A stretch of DNA of 64,000 nucleotides from Meghimatium bilineatum (lineage: Eukaryota; Mollusca; Gastropoda; Stylommatophora; Philomycidae). Below are positions 1 to 12,600 of the stretch, piece by piece. Under the pieces are notes generated by a model, which was not told the origin of the DNA, did not search any database, and saw nothing but the letters and a program-made list of their open reading frames with translations. A program made the translations under genes and the position numbers. The first letter of the stretch is position 1; the number at the start of each line of letters is the position of its first letter. The DNA lies in contig CM067304.1 in NCBI GenBank assembly GCA_034231615.1, forward strand, positions 24,672,589-24,736,588, given 5' to 3'.

Positions 1-1187
1 TTTTATGAGTCCTCACAAACCTGCTGCGTAGAACTGCGTGCTCTGCTTTTTAAGCCACATTTTCACTTCACATTCAACTTCTGCGTCAGTCGCGAAATGC
101 TTCCCGCCAAGGTGGGTTTTTAGTGGACCAAAAAGGTGAAAATCACTAGGGGCTAAATCGGGGCTGTAAGGAGGATGTTCCAGAATTTTCCAACCAAGAT
201 TTTTTATTTTCTCCTGAGTTAATCGAGCCGTATGTGGTCTAGCATTGTCATGAAGGAGTAGCACTCCTCTAGTCAGCAGCCCTGGACGTTTTCTTCGAAT
301 TGCATCCCGAAGCACTGATAGAACTTCACAGTATGATTCAGAATTCACATTGTCACCTTTCTTTTTGAAATTGGTTAAAAGCACTCCTTGACAATCCCAG
401 AACACTGTCAGCATAACCTTCCCTGCTGATGGTGTAACCTTGAATTTTTGGACACAAGGCGAAGAAGGATGTTTCCATTGCATTGAAGCACGCTTTGATT
501 CAGGCTGGTAGTGATGCACCCATGATTCGTCCCCAGTAATAATCCTGTTCATCATGTCTTCTCCTTCATTTGCGTATTGACAGAGATGCTCCAATGACAA
601 GCCTAATCGGTTCATTTTGTGTTCGTCCGTCAATTGTCTGGGCACCCACCTTGAACACACTTTCTTAAATTTCAATTGGTCATGCATGATGCTGTATGCT
701 GAACCATGTGAGCACCCTATTGCAGCTGCTACAGCGTCTATCGTTACTCGTCTGTCACCTCGAATCATCTCCTCAACCCGCTGCACAGATGCGTCTGTTG
801 CAATTTCAACAGCACGACCAGATCGGATTTCGTCAACAATTTTAGAGCGTCCTTGAGAAAATTTTTTTACCCAGCTGTGCACCGCTTTACGGGACAAACA
901 ATTGTCAGCATAAACAGGAAGCATTTCTTTATGAATGTCTTTTGCAGGCAGTCCTTTTGCCCATAAAAAACACACAACAGCACGTTGTTCATTGATTGTA
1001 CACTCTGTAAGTACAGTAGCCATTTTGTTTTTTGTGCTGTGCATGCGCAAGGTACAGCTAGCGCCATCTAGCGAACATAAACATAAAGTTCTATGATGAT
1101 ATCAACTATAAACAGCTTTAGAAACCACCTACTGCATTTTCCTGCCATCCAACATCAATTTGTGACTTACTTATTGACTCCCCCTCG
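1..1187 (-). mobile_element. mariner transposon, left end outside the window
   Basis: The element holds an intact transposase frame. Its 5' terminal inverted repeat reads, on the minus strand from 1187, CGAGGGGGAGTCAATAAGT. A TA at 1188-1189 is the expected target dinucleotide. The other inverted repeat should lie just beyond the left edge, since only 12 bp follow the stop codon here. Mariner moves by cut and paste into TA sites. Confidence 0.85.
13..1023 (-). CDS. mariner transposase, intact frame
   Basis: The frame encodes about 336 residues from MATVLTECTINEQ, within the usual mariner length of about 340-350. The N-terminal half is a paired helix-turn-helix DNA-binding region, followed by a WVPRQL linker. 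Catalytic residues are visible: TGDESW (first Asp), LLHDNARPHT (second Asp) and YSPDLAPSDFHLF (third Asp). There are 34 residues between the second and third Asp, the DD34D signature. I chose the ATG at 1023 because it starts the conserved MATVL; an in-frame ATG at 1050 would add nine residues. No stop or frameshift is present, so the copy may be recent. It could still be inactive through substitutions I cannot judge. Confidence 0.93.
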   Translation of the reverse strand: MATVLTECTINEQRAVVCFLWAKGLPAKDIHKEMLPVYADNCLSRKAVHSWVKKFSQGRSKIVDEIRSGRAVEIATDASVQRVEEMIRGDRRVTIDAVAAAIGCSHGSAYSIMHDQLKFKKVCSRWVPRQLTDEHKMNRLGLSLEHLCQYANEGEDMMNRIITGDESWVHHYQPESKRASMQWKHPSSPCVQKFKVTPSAGKVMLTVFWDCQGVLLTNFKKKGDNVNSESYCEVLSVLRDAIRRKRPGLLTRGVLLLHDNARPHTARLTQEKIKNLGWKILEHPPYSPDLAPSDFHLFGPLKTHLGGKHFATDAEVECEVKMWLKKQSTQFYAAGL

Positions 1188-1194
1188 TATATTA

Positions 1195-2130
1195 AGAAGA
1201 AGACTTAATTATGTTCAGTAGGTTGTGTTCGTTTGTTGTTAATAGCACTGTGTCGTCTGCATATCTTAATTTCTGGTATCTGCAGCCCTCCTATATTTAT
1301 GGGTCTGAAATCAGACTTCATTGTTTCTTGTCTCACGTTTCTCATTATATTTTCCGCATAGATGTTGAACAAGTATGGGAACAAGGTACAGCCTTGTCTT
1401 ACTCCTTTCTGTACATTGAACCACTCCGATCTTGCTCCCTCAACTTTTACCACTGCTTCTTATCTTCAAACAGCTCTGCTATTAGTCGTGTAATGTGTTT
1501 TGGGAAACCCATATCATTCATTATTTCCCATAACTGATGGTGATTGACACAGTCGAATGCTTTGGTGTAGTCTATGAAATATGCCTGCAATTCAGTGTTA
1601 TACTCTCTACATTTCTCTATGATCATCCTCATTTAAATATATGATCACCCATGCCTTTGCCAGTTCTGAAACCTGCTTGTGCTTCATGGATCTCATCTTC
1701 CATCTTGTTATGTATTCTTTTCATTATGTGCAGTAGTATTTTACTGGCTTGGCTGATGAATGCGATTGTTCTATAATTTGAACATATTTGCATATCGCCG
1801 CTATTGGGTATTGGTATGTATACTGAACGTCTCCAGTCCCTTGGCCAAGTTTCTGTTCTCCAGATCTTATTACATAGCTGATAAAATATATTTATGCTGC
1901 TTTCGCCCTCTGGCTCGAATCATTTCAGCTGTTATGTTGTCACAACCTGCTGCTTTTCCTCTCTTCAAACTGTGAATTGCTGATCTAATTTCTTCTATTG
2001 TAAACACTGGTTCTTGTGTATTTATGTCTGTGTTTATTTGGCTCCCAATTGTGTTTATTTCAATCCATTAGTGGCCAAAATAAGGCACTAAATATATTCA
2101 TTACCTCAGCGGCCGTTCTCGTCTCATTAT
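1195..2130 (-). pseudogene. RTE-like LINE fragment, reverse transcriptase
   Basis: On the minus strand the sequence reads [20 protein letters not shown], then [14 protein letters not shown] and PYLFNIYAENIM, the palm of an RTE-type reverse transcriptase. The YADD region is frameshifted (ICRRHSAI in the continuing frame). Coding similarity fades near 2100. The copy is truncated and decayed. A closely related copy lies at 5955-6782. Confidence 0.8.
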
Positions 2131-2530
2131 TTTTTTGTCATCTTGTTGGTGAGAGTAAAGATGGAATAAACTGTTTTAGTGGTATTGATGTTTAGTTTCC
2201 ACAAGTATAGCTAGCAGACACAAGCAACAAAAGAACAAATGGACAATAAATACAGACCTTTCAGACGTAATATCATATTGCACTCATGTTTGGCATAAGA
2301 CTGGATATACGACACAAATGCTCGTAAGCCTTTATCATACACAGATCTGAAATAATATATACAAATCTGAGGATTATGAACAGAATCATTCTTGATATCA
2401 TGTTAACTATATCAGCTTTTTATATCATGTACGCAGCTTATGGTAGTAAAGTGTCTATGAATTCAGAATGGATACATTGAACAGTGGTGTAACTAATAAT
2501 ACAGTGAAAGTGGTGTTTTCAGAGAGAGAG
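2130..2530. other. no gene recognised
   Basis: This AT-rich stretch shows no convincing coding sequence. The segment TTAACTATATCAGCTTTTTA near 2403 matches units of the tandem repeat at 2765-2865. Confidence 0.4.
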
Positions 2531-2539
2531 AAGAGGTTT

Positions 2540-2765
2540 CAGGGGCAGCAGTGTTAAACATAAACATTGATGGTACTGAAAGAATGATTATGGAGGGCAA
2601 AGTGTCAGGCAAGAGAAGAGAAAAACCAAGAAGATGATGGAGCAGCAACATTGAAGACTGTATGCACATGTCTCTGGCCTATGCAGGCCTGCTTGCCTGA
2701 GAGGATTCAGAGTATCCACAATGAAGACAACTTTCTAGAAATAATATGTCACTTGATATATATAA
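2540..2765 (+). pseudogene. RTE-like LINE 3' end remnant
   Basis: The end of a LINE reading frame is visible, with a basic stretch then CMHMSL, near-identical to the one ending at 11640. It runs into a short TATATA tail. It is truncated at the 5' side and carries stops. Confidence 0.65.
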
Positions 2766-2865
2766 TTTTAACTATATCAATTTTTTATATGTTAAGTATA
2801 CCAGATTTTTATATGTTAATCATATCATCTTTTTATAGGTTAACTATATTCGCTTTTTATAAAAG
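2765..2865. repeat. imperfect ~30-bp tandem repeat
   Basis: About four units of the type TTAACTATATCANNTTTTTATA follow one another with point differences. An isolated related unit occurs near 2403. Confidence 0.6.
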
Positions 2866-3054
2866 AAATGATAAAACACTGGAAGACTGCTGTAAAACTC
2901 TATAAATTACCAAATGATCGTAGGTATCCAACAAAGTGGAGGGTGCAGTAGTAACCAAAGTAACAAATAAAAATGCAAAATTAGATAAAAAGGTTACTAG
3001 GAATACCTAACTATGAACAAATTTAGATGAAAAGGTATATAAAAAACACGCAAT

Positions 3055-3110
3055 AAAACAGGAACTTTTTGACGTATCGGTCCAAAAGAGACCTTTTTCA
3101 AGAAATTAAT
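3055..3110 (-). repeat. Penelope-like 3' motif copy
   Basis: On the minus strand the core reads CTTGAAAAAGGTC, a loop, then GGACCGATACGTC. This is one of seven places in the window with the pattern TTGATAAAG / stem / GAAACGT. GGTC pairs with GACC to give a small stem. Confidence 0.45.
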
Positions 3111-3415
3111 AACGTTTAAAACAAACGAATCAACACAAACTTGATTACTTATTTTAAAAATAAAGTTAGGTCACAGTGAAAAATTCAAATTTGAAGAAAC
3201 CCTTGCTGCTCTTAGTATCAAATTTAACTCCAAAAATTACAAGGATGACAAAATTGCTGCAGACTAAAAAATCTCATCAAAGTCAATGTCATCTTGTTTT
3301 TATATTAATACATCAGTGCTATATATAAAACAATGCTAAATATTTTTAAAGAACTAATTGAATGTAGGTATCATTCTGTAGCATCGGATACAAAAGAATA
3401 TGATAAAACAAATAC

Positions 3416-3610
3416 CTATCATTGATGGCAAGTGTCTGGAGTCGTGTACACAATTTTGTAGCATCTGGGTCTTTGGACATTTCTGTTAGTGGTACCTTCT
3501 GGTTCAATTCAATAAATTTAATGTAAGCATCTTCTGTTGGAAGTAACATTACTAGTGCATTTCCTTGGTTACCAATCCTGGCAGTACGGCCACAACGATG
3601 AACAAAAGAA
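3416..3610 (-). CDS. DDX55: DDX55 exon 10 (motif VI)
   Basis: It encodes [13 protein letters not shown] (motif VI with arginine fingers), then [20 protein letters not shown] and a helical segment ending LAINDR. The acceptor is TTTGCAG and the donor GTATTT. The family continues for about 190 residues, including a lysine-rich tail. No such exon was recognised between 1 and 3415. Confidence 0.92.
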
Positions 3611-6600
3611 CTGCAAAGTAAAACAAGCAGTAAGAAAACTAGATTTGGACATATGACAGCAAATGTGAAGAGTAGTTACTGTTTTTATTTTGTGAATGCA
3701 TTATTGTCCATAGTTGAATCATCAATAGTTACTGTCTTTACTTTACAAATTCATTATTCTCCTTAATTGAATCATCAAAAATACAAGAGATACAAATTAA
3801 ATGCAACAAAATATACCAGATCCTAGGACAGATGACACGTATTTTCAAGAAAAAAAATGTAAACATAAACACTAAAGTTGCATTATACAAGACTATTATT
3901 ATCCCGTCATTGTGCTACCAGTGTCAAACCTGGACAATGACAGCACAAGACAAAAGAAAAATAGTGACAGCAGAAATGACATGCCTACGAAGATTACTCG
4001 GAGTGTCATTAAGAGATAGAATTAGAATAATGATAACATCGGACAGATAACCAAAACAATGCCAGTATTGGAACACATCAAAAGACAACAGATCAATGGT
4101 TTTCACACACTTCCAGATTACCAACAGATAGCATGCCACAAATGGCCATGACATATAGACATCACGGCTGTAAAGCTAGAGGCAGACCATGTAAAAGATG
4201 GATTACAGAAATCAAAGAAGCCACAGGCACAAGCTTACAAACAGCGCACAAGAAGGCCATTTCAGAGAACTCTTCCACCCCTGACGCCGCAAGGCAAACA
4301 AGGGACACAGCGTATAGATTGAATCATCAATATATATTGTCTTTCCTTTGTGAATTCATTATTCTCCTTTGTTGAATTATCAATAGTTACTGTCTGTACT
4401 TTGTGAATTTATTAATGTCAATAAAATAATAAGACATTCATTGCAGGCTATGATGACAACAGCTGCAGACTTGTAGCATCTCTCACTGGTGTGTGTGGAG
4501 ATAATTAAAGAGTCACATTGTTTATAGAATATCCTGCCATATGTGAAACATTCATAGTCAGAGTTAGACCTCTGTGTGTTTTTTGTCTGTTCTCTCGGGT
4601 AGCATTTTTTTCTGTGTCTCTGCAATTGTATTCTGATCTTGTGATGCAATATTTTCTGATGCTTTTGCATCACATTGAGCAATTCCCAAAAGGTGATGTT
4701 GAAGCACTTTATAGACACTGAGAAATTTATTGTAACGTTTCTTCTACCTACCAACCAGCTGTTTCCCTTAAGGAGTCCACCATATATAAAAAATATGGAC
4801 CTAACACTGCATTCCCCAACACAGTTCAACTGTATCAATGAGGTACTAATTGAATTAATACATGAGAATCAACTGTATCAATGAGGTACTAATTGAATTA
4901 ATATAGGAGAATCAACTGTATCAATGAGGTACTAATTGAATTAATATATGAGAATCAATTGTATCAATGAGGTACTAATTGAATTTACACATGAGAATCA
5001 ACTGTATCAATGAGGTACTAATTGAATTAATACATGAGAATCAACTGTATCAATGAGGTACTAATTGAATTTACACATGAGAATCAACTGTATCAATGAG
5101 GTACTAATTGAATTAATACATGAGAATCAACTGTGTCAATGAGGTACTAATTGAATTTATACATGAGAATCAACTGTGTCAACGAGGGACAAATTGAATT
5201 TACAGATGAGAATCAACTGTATCAATGAGTTTACAGATGAGAATTAACTGTGCCAACGAGGGACTAATTGAGTTCGCACATGAGAATCAACTGTATCATC
5301 TCATGTGACATATACTTTCCAGAACGTGGTATTCCTTATGCATTCTCTGAACAGTCCTCGATTCTGGGCAAGTTAAGCTGTTGCAGCTAGAGACATGTTA
5401 AAGCAATCTTATATATTACTGCACCATCGTCATCTTGGGTGCCCTCTTCCCCTGTTGCCATTAACTCTGCCATCAGTTATTAATATTTTGATGCTGTTAT
5501 GTCTCTTTATATGATACAAAAAAACACAGCTTTCGTGTTGAGATATTAAGGAGCCTGCACTCTTCAACGTTTATTGATTTTAACACTTCTTGATTTGTCT
5601 TTTTAGCTGTCCATGGTATACGTAAAATTCTTTTGTAGCATCTCATTTCGAAAGCAGCATTGTCTTTACTATTGTTTTATTTAATGTCCATGCCTCACAA
5701 CCATATATTGCCACTAGAAATATGAATATTCTTATCATACATAGTTTGGCTTTGCTGCTAGTACCTTGCCAAAGATTTTTCATTTGTGTAAGTTTCAGTG
5801 CCTCTAATGCAATTCTTCTATTGATTTTGACAGCGCAGTATCATGAGTTATTTATGTTTGTGCCTACAATACTGGAAATTTGTTATGTCCTCTAGTTCAA
5901 AATTGTCAATTATTATCTTTGGTTGTACTTTCACTTTATCTTTCTTTTTCCTTTATACTCCTTTATGCATTGCTGCATCAGGGGTAGAAGAATTCTCAGG
6001 AGATGGCCTTTTCGTGTTTGATATTTTTTTTCCGTTGATTCTTTTATTTCTGTAATCCATCTTTTGCATGGTCTGCCCCTGGCTTTGTATCCATTGTTTC
6101 TGTATAGTAATTTTTTGAGGGGCACTATCTGATGGTAGTCTAGAAGCGTGTGAAAACCACTTAATCTGATGTCTTCTGATGTAATCCAGGGTTGGCATTG
6201 TGTTTGTAGTCGTCTGATGTTTTAATTTCTGATTCTGTCTCTTATTGGTACTACAAACATTTTACATAGACAGGTCATTTCTGTTGTAACAATTTTTCTT
6301 TTGTTGTTAGTGTCCACATATGACATTGGCATTCACTTTATCTGTTGTCATATTTTTTGTTTTCTTCATATTCAAGCACAGGTTTTAGACTTCACTGTGT
6401 TCTTTTGATGATAGTAACATTTACTTTAGACCATCTCCGTTTGCTGTTAAGAGAACTGTGTCATCAGCTTATCTGATTTCTGGGATCTGCTGACCACCGA
6501 TGGTAAGAGGCTGGAAGTCAGTATATGTCATGTCGTCTCTTATGTATCACATTATGTTCTCAGCGCAGGTGTTGAACAGGTACGGTGATAGTATGCATCC

Positions 6601-9600
6601 TTGTCTAACACCTTTCTGTACATTAAACCATTCTGAAATTGTTCTGTCCACTTTTACTGCTGCCTCTTGTTTGTGGTACAGCATTGCAATTAAATATGTG
6701 AGATGCTTTGGAAATTCCATGTTGACCATAATTTCCCATAATTGGTGATGTCATACACAATCTAATGCCTTGGTGTAATCGACAACTGTATCATTGAGGG
6801 ACTAATTGAGTTTACACATGATAATCAACTGTGTCAATGAGGGAATAAGTGAGTTTACACATGAGAATCAACTGTGTCAATGAGGGAATAAGTGAGTTTA
6901 CACATGAGAATCAACTGTGTCAATGAGGGAATAAGTGAGTTTACACATGAGAATCAACTGTGTCAATGAGGGAATAAGTGAGTTTACACATGAGAATCAA
7001 CTGTGTCAATGAGGGAATAAGTGAGTTTACACATGAGAATCAACTGTGTCAATGAGGGAATAAGTGAGTTTACACATGATAATCAACTGTGTCAACGAGA
7101 GACTAATTTAGTTTACAAATGAGAATCACAAACTTACTTACCTTGCAGAACTTGGTGGATCATACTGAATGACCCAGTTAATGTCTGGTATGTCAATGCC
7201 TCTTGCCATCACATCTGTACACATTAAGACACCACTGAAAGATCAAACACATTAAGATACTACTGAAAGATCAAGTTATGTTTACTGGGCAGTTTTAAGA
7301 TCATCATCAGATGTCTCACACACATCGTCCTTATCGTATGACCATTAGTAATTTTTTTCTCTCACCGAAGTTAGATGTATCTGGCCATTGATGCAAATAA
7401 AATGGTGACACAATGCATTTCTGCTCTCTAGACTACATCCTGCTGGAAATCTAATAGGAACATCATGCTACAAAAGAGATCCAATGGGAGTTTGAGAATA
7501 AATGCCACAAAATAACAAACACTTCTGCATTTGTTCTCAAACGCCTCCCAGTTAGTATGTAGCCAAGAGAACAAAATGCTATAAGTCATGGTTTGACTTG
7601 TATCAATACTTGGTTCAACACATCTGACTACAGCATGGCAATTTGGGTGACTGAACTTCTATAGGTTGAGACAGAGTAGCTAAAACCTCTTGTCAACTCT
7701 CCATCTTACAACATATTTGGAAGGTCACACTGCTAGTAATGAATTATGAGTTATGAACATACATCATTGTACTCCGATCTGATTCATGCTCCCCCTAGGT
7801 GCTCAGTCTCTCCTAGAAAATGTCAAAGTGTATGCATGCCAATGGTTCCTGTGGCTCTCTGGTTAATATGCATTTATCTCATGCTACCCTGTGACAGGTC
7901 GCAGTGCCAAACAGCAGTCTCTCATTCTGCAGGTCTATGACTTCAACATCCTTATGATTGAAGATACAAACCTACAGTAGAATGTGCAGAAAGTAGTTCC
8001 TAGGTTTAAATGCTACACAAAACCCTGTCAACCATGTGGTAATAGAAGGATAGCTATTTACGCGAGGAACTGTATCATCCACGCTAGCCCCAATACCAAT
8101 GCCTTTAGACCTGAAGGTTTAGAACTACATGGATACTGGTGTGTTATGTGGTATAGATAAGATCGATAATATGTATTTACTGCGCAAAAATGAAATCCAA
8201 CAGGTAAATCCAGGAACAGGGTAAAGAAGTTTTGCTAATCACTCAAGACACAAAATAACACATAATAATCAAAATTTCTATCAAAGGCCTTTATCAAAAC
8301 AAAAATTTACACAAAATGTAAACATACAACAGAAAATGGACAGAAGGAATTATAGACGTTCACATGGTCATGTGTACTGTAGATTGATCGGAAGAGGTGA
8401 AAAGACACCGGACAAGGAATATACACAAATTACTACAAACATGTGACATGAAACAAACAGAGAAATTATGGAACAACTAGAATCATCCATGAAACAAGCG
8501 TTCATTGATGCCATAGAGTGCCATATTAGTAAATATAGCGGTTCTCAAGCACAAAATGGATCTGGTCACCTGAGAAGCATGACTTAGTAGCCGTAACTTG
8601 AATGTCCTGGACACCAGATGGCACGTGCCATTGAAGTGGATGTCCACAGGATAACCCAAATGGTTTACAGATGTTCATGGTAAAGGTAATTTTAATTACC
8701 AGTGTCATGATGAACCAGCATCATAATACAGTTTCCCATACGTACTCCGATGCATAGTCAGTGGTTTACCAGAAAACACCAAACCAGTGTTGCCTACCAC
8801 CACTTCTTTAGTAGTTATGGTGCAATTTCTTACTTTCCCAGAGTATAATTCCTGTTATCTTACTTCCAGGTGACTAGGTGAACCACAGGAATAATTTTTA
8901 TTTCAAACCATGATTAATATGTGCACTTGAAACCCGAATATGCTGACCAAGTGGCGAATGACTTAACATTACACTACTGTGGTTCATACTACAGGTATGA
9001 CAAATATATAACCTGTACACCTATTTGGGATGACATACCAAAGCAGGCAACTGGGATTTCCTTGAGAAATTGGCTGATATTGACTTCAATACCTGATCAA
9101 AGGAGTGAAGAATGTCATAAAGAATAGACAAAGCATTGCTTTGAGCTAGGCCTGACTAAAACCTGACTTCTCTATCTTGAATGATGCCCATCAAATAAAA
9201 TTAGTATCTATGATAGAGGACACTGTGTCATCAACCTTGCACTTATTGTTCTGACACTCCTTTCTGTCATTGGAATGTTCTTGGAGTACAGGAAAGTAAC
9301 CCCCTTCCCTGTGTAACAGGGGTTAGCCATGGAAAAATCATCATGACAGCTAAAACAAAGTTGTCTTCATTCTTGCAGCCACCATAGTGAGAACTCAATT
9401 CCAGCAGGCGCTGTGACGCTTCATTCTTGCAGCCATTCTGGTGAGAATTTCTACTCCTACTGCCACCCATTTGAGAATTTCATTCCTACAGCCATACTTA
9501 TGAGAATTCCATTCCTGCTGTGAGCAAGTGGTAAGATAATTTTCACAACAGATAAGCATTGGTATTACTATTTGGAAAATACAATAACTTTTATGCTTTT

Positions 9601-12600
9601 AGAGATGTTTGCATAATTTTTATACATGTAAACAAAGAATTGAATACTTCATATATTGGTGTATGTTATGTTTGTACATGTGTAATACAAGAGAGATGGG
9701 GACGTTGTAAAGATGGCAAAAGGGGACTTTTTTAAATCAGGAAAAGATTATTTAAAAATTACGTACTTTTATTTTCCGAAGTGGCAACACTGATACAAGA
9801 CTTTCCCACACCTAATTCTATTCTAAATATGTAATTTAATAGCGAAACTAACATACTATTGCTGGGGAAATCAATAAAACATGTAAAAGTAAATTACTAT
9901 GCTGGATAAATTGCTCCCAAAAGTTAGACCTAGTCTTGTCGCCAATCTTGTGAATAGATTAGGTCACAACATGCTTACACATCATGTCATAATAAAACCA
10001 ACATGTTTCAGTCACCAACGTGTTGAAAATATCATCTGTCATAAACAAACGAAACAAGTCTACCTCATTTTCGTTAACAGCACGGCCTAGATGTCTCTCA
10101 ACTTCAGAAATAACGCGATGCCAGATATGACTATAATTTGCAAGTCCTTGATCACTATACTTTCACTTAAACATATTCTACATGCCGCTGAACACAGAAC
10201 TAGTAGGCCTATCTATATTCCCAATAGTATCAAGTAATAGAGCAAGATTTACAGCTGTAAATCCCAAGAATTCCTCCCCATCAAAATCCGAATCCATAAA
10301 AGTTTTAGAAAAGATGGCTTCTCTGTGGCATTCGATTTCATTTGTGTAAAACTGAAACTGTCTCTCTATATTACATGATACTTCATAAATAAATGCAAAC
10401 GGTGGCAGGTCTAGCATCAATTGATGGGGCATTTCTGGTCACATGACATTCTAATCGTGTGATTATAAATATGCTGAAATGGCTATAGCAATTGTCGAAA
10501 TATCTTGTCCGAAGATATAAATATTGGTGATATTTTTTCTCAAAATGTCTCACCCATTGTGTGCTAAAGGTTAATATCTGATAGTTTCTGCAGAAGAACA
10601 CATCCTCATGGTTGTCACTGCTCTCTGTGATAATATCTAGCAGATTTATGAGTTTGTACAAAACAGGATAAGATGAGATTATAAAAAAGGATGTGTTGAT
10701 AGAGTTGTATGTAGCTCACCTTGTCATTTCTCGAAATGTTGCGATAATTTTATTTCTTTTGCTCTTCATTTTACTGTGTATGGACAATATCTCACCTTTT
10801 TTGAAAATTCTGAAACAAAGTATATCAATAGTACAAGCGGACTACATAAACTTAGAGAAATAAATAAGATAAATGCTAGATTGTTTTGATTTCCAGGATT
10901 TGTAAACAATGAAGTTCTTGTTTTCTACATGCAATAGCTGGGTACTTAACCTAATATATGAGATAGAAAATGAAGACCACCAGAACAGCTATATTAAATG
11001 TATGTGGCCTCGGCGACAAAACATCAGAACTTATAGAATTTATGACTAAGAAACATATAGACATCTTAGGCATTGCAGATACTAGAAAGAAAGTAGGTAA
11101 TATACAAAAGATACAAAACTACGTATTAATATGGAGCGGGGTAGACAATACACTGAAGGCAAAATAGGATGTAGGTTTCCTAGTCAACCCAAACAAAGCA
11201 AAATTCATCACATACATAGAGTACATTTCAGAAAGGATAATACAGATACAACTAATAGAAGAGGAAAGAACAACTACACTGATCCAAGTATACGCACCTT
11301 GCAACGACAAAATAGAAGAAAATAATGAATTTTTTGAAAGAATATCAGATGTCCTAAACAAGATTAACAACAAAGATGAGTTATACATCATGAGTGATTT
11401 CAATGGGAGAATAGGGAAGAAAAGAGCTCGGTATCAAAGTATCGAAAGGCTGATTCTAGAGGGCAGAGTGCCAGGCAAGGTAAGAAGAGGAAGACTAAGA
11501 AAAAGATGGACCAGCAATATAGAAGAATGTATGCACATGTCTCTGGCCAATGCTGACCTGGTTGCCTGGAACAGAGAGACATTCAGAGTATTCAAGATGA
11601 AGACAACGTTCTGGAAAGAACATGTCACTTATATATATTTTGCCTTGGATGATGGATGTCTGAAGCCTGCCCAAAAATTCTCAATTTTCAATTCCTAGTG
11701 ATCCTGCTCTTAACAAAATTGCTCAACCAATTTGTAGACTAATGGGTATTTACCATCGATAGTTGGCATCTTTCTGTTCAACAAACAGAAAGATGCCAAC
11801 TTCCACTGAATTGTTAGTTTGAGGAAGGTTCTCGATCATACGATCTTGGGGATTCTAAACTTGCAAGGAAAACATTGGATTCACATGTCTTTTTCTTCAT
11901 TGTCTACGAATGTATGTGTCTTCCCAGTAATTTACCAATGGTGGTGCCATCATAGGAATCAGGCAGACAGACAAACAAATAGATATAATGTGGGAAAACA
12001 TTTGAAAATGTTCTATCTTCAGCGTCAGTACTCAAACGCCTGCAGGATATCAGAATGTTCTGTGTCATGATTTACAACTTTGCTGCAATTACTGCACCTG
12101 TTGGCCTAACACATCTGATTCATAAAGACTTCTGTATAACTTTTACTCTATATGTAATAGCTAATTCCATGCCATTTTTTCCTTAGTCACTGATTCTTTA
12201 TTAGTCACCTTGTACGACATGCCAGGAAGGTAACAGTGCCACCATTCTTTTCTCCCCTTTAGGGTCCTAAACTCCCTTGTGAAATAGTTCCATTCTTTCC
12301 CTGTAAATAAGTCCACAACAGGTGAAGCTTGAAATGAGGTAATAAAGTTTTGCTAGTGATACTAAACACACATAGGCACACACACAAATCGACGTTTCAA
12401 CGAAAGGCCTTTATCAAGGATCACAAACACATATAAATCAAAGACGACAAGTAGGGACAACACAACTTGCGTTCACATGTCTAGTAAGTTGGCCGAAATG
12501 TGTTTGTGATCCTTGATAAAGGCCTTTCGGTCAAAACGTTGATTTGTGTGTGTGCCTATGTGTGTTTTGTATCATTGGCAAAACTTTATTAACTCATTTC

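Noticed and set aside
4380-4838. A 152-codon intact gene on the minus strand
   Set aside because: Apart from a faint zinc-finger likeness it has no recognisable domain, no splice support and lies between minisatellites.
4838-7130. Regular 43-bp repeats resembling a CRISPR array
   Set aside because: The units are contiguous with no unique spacers, and the context is an animal gene. It is a minisatellite.
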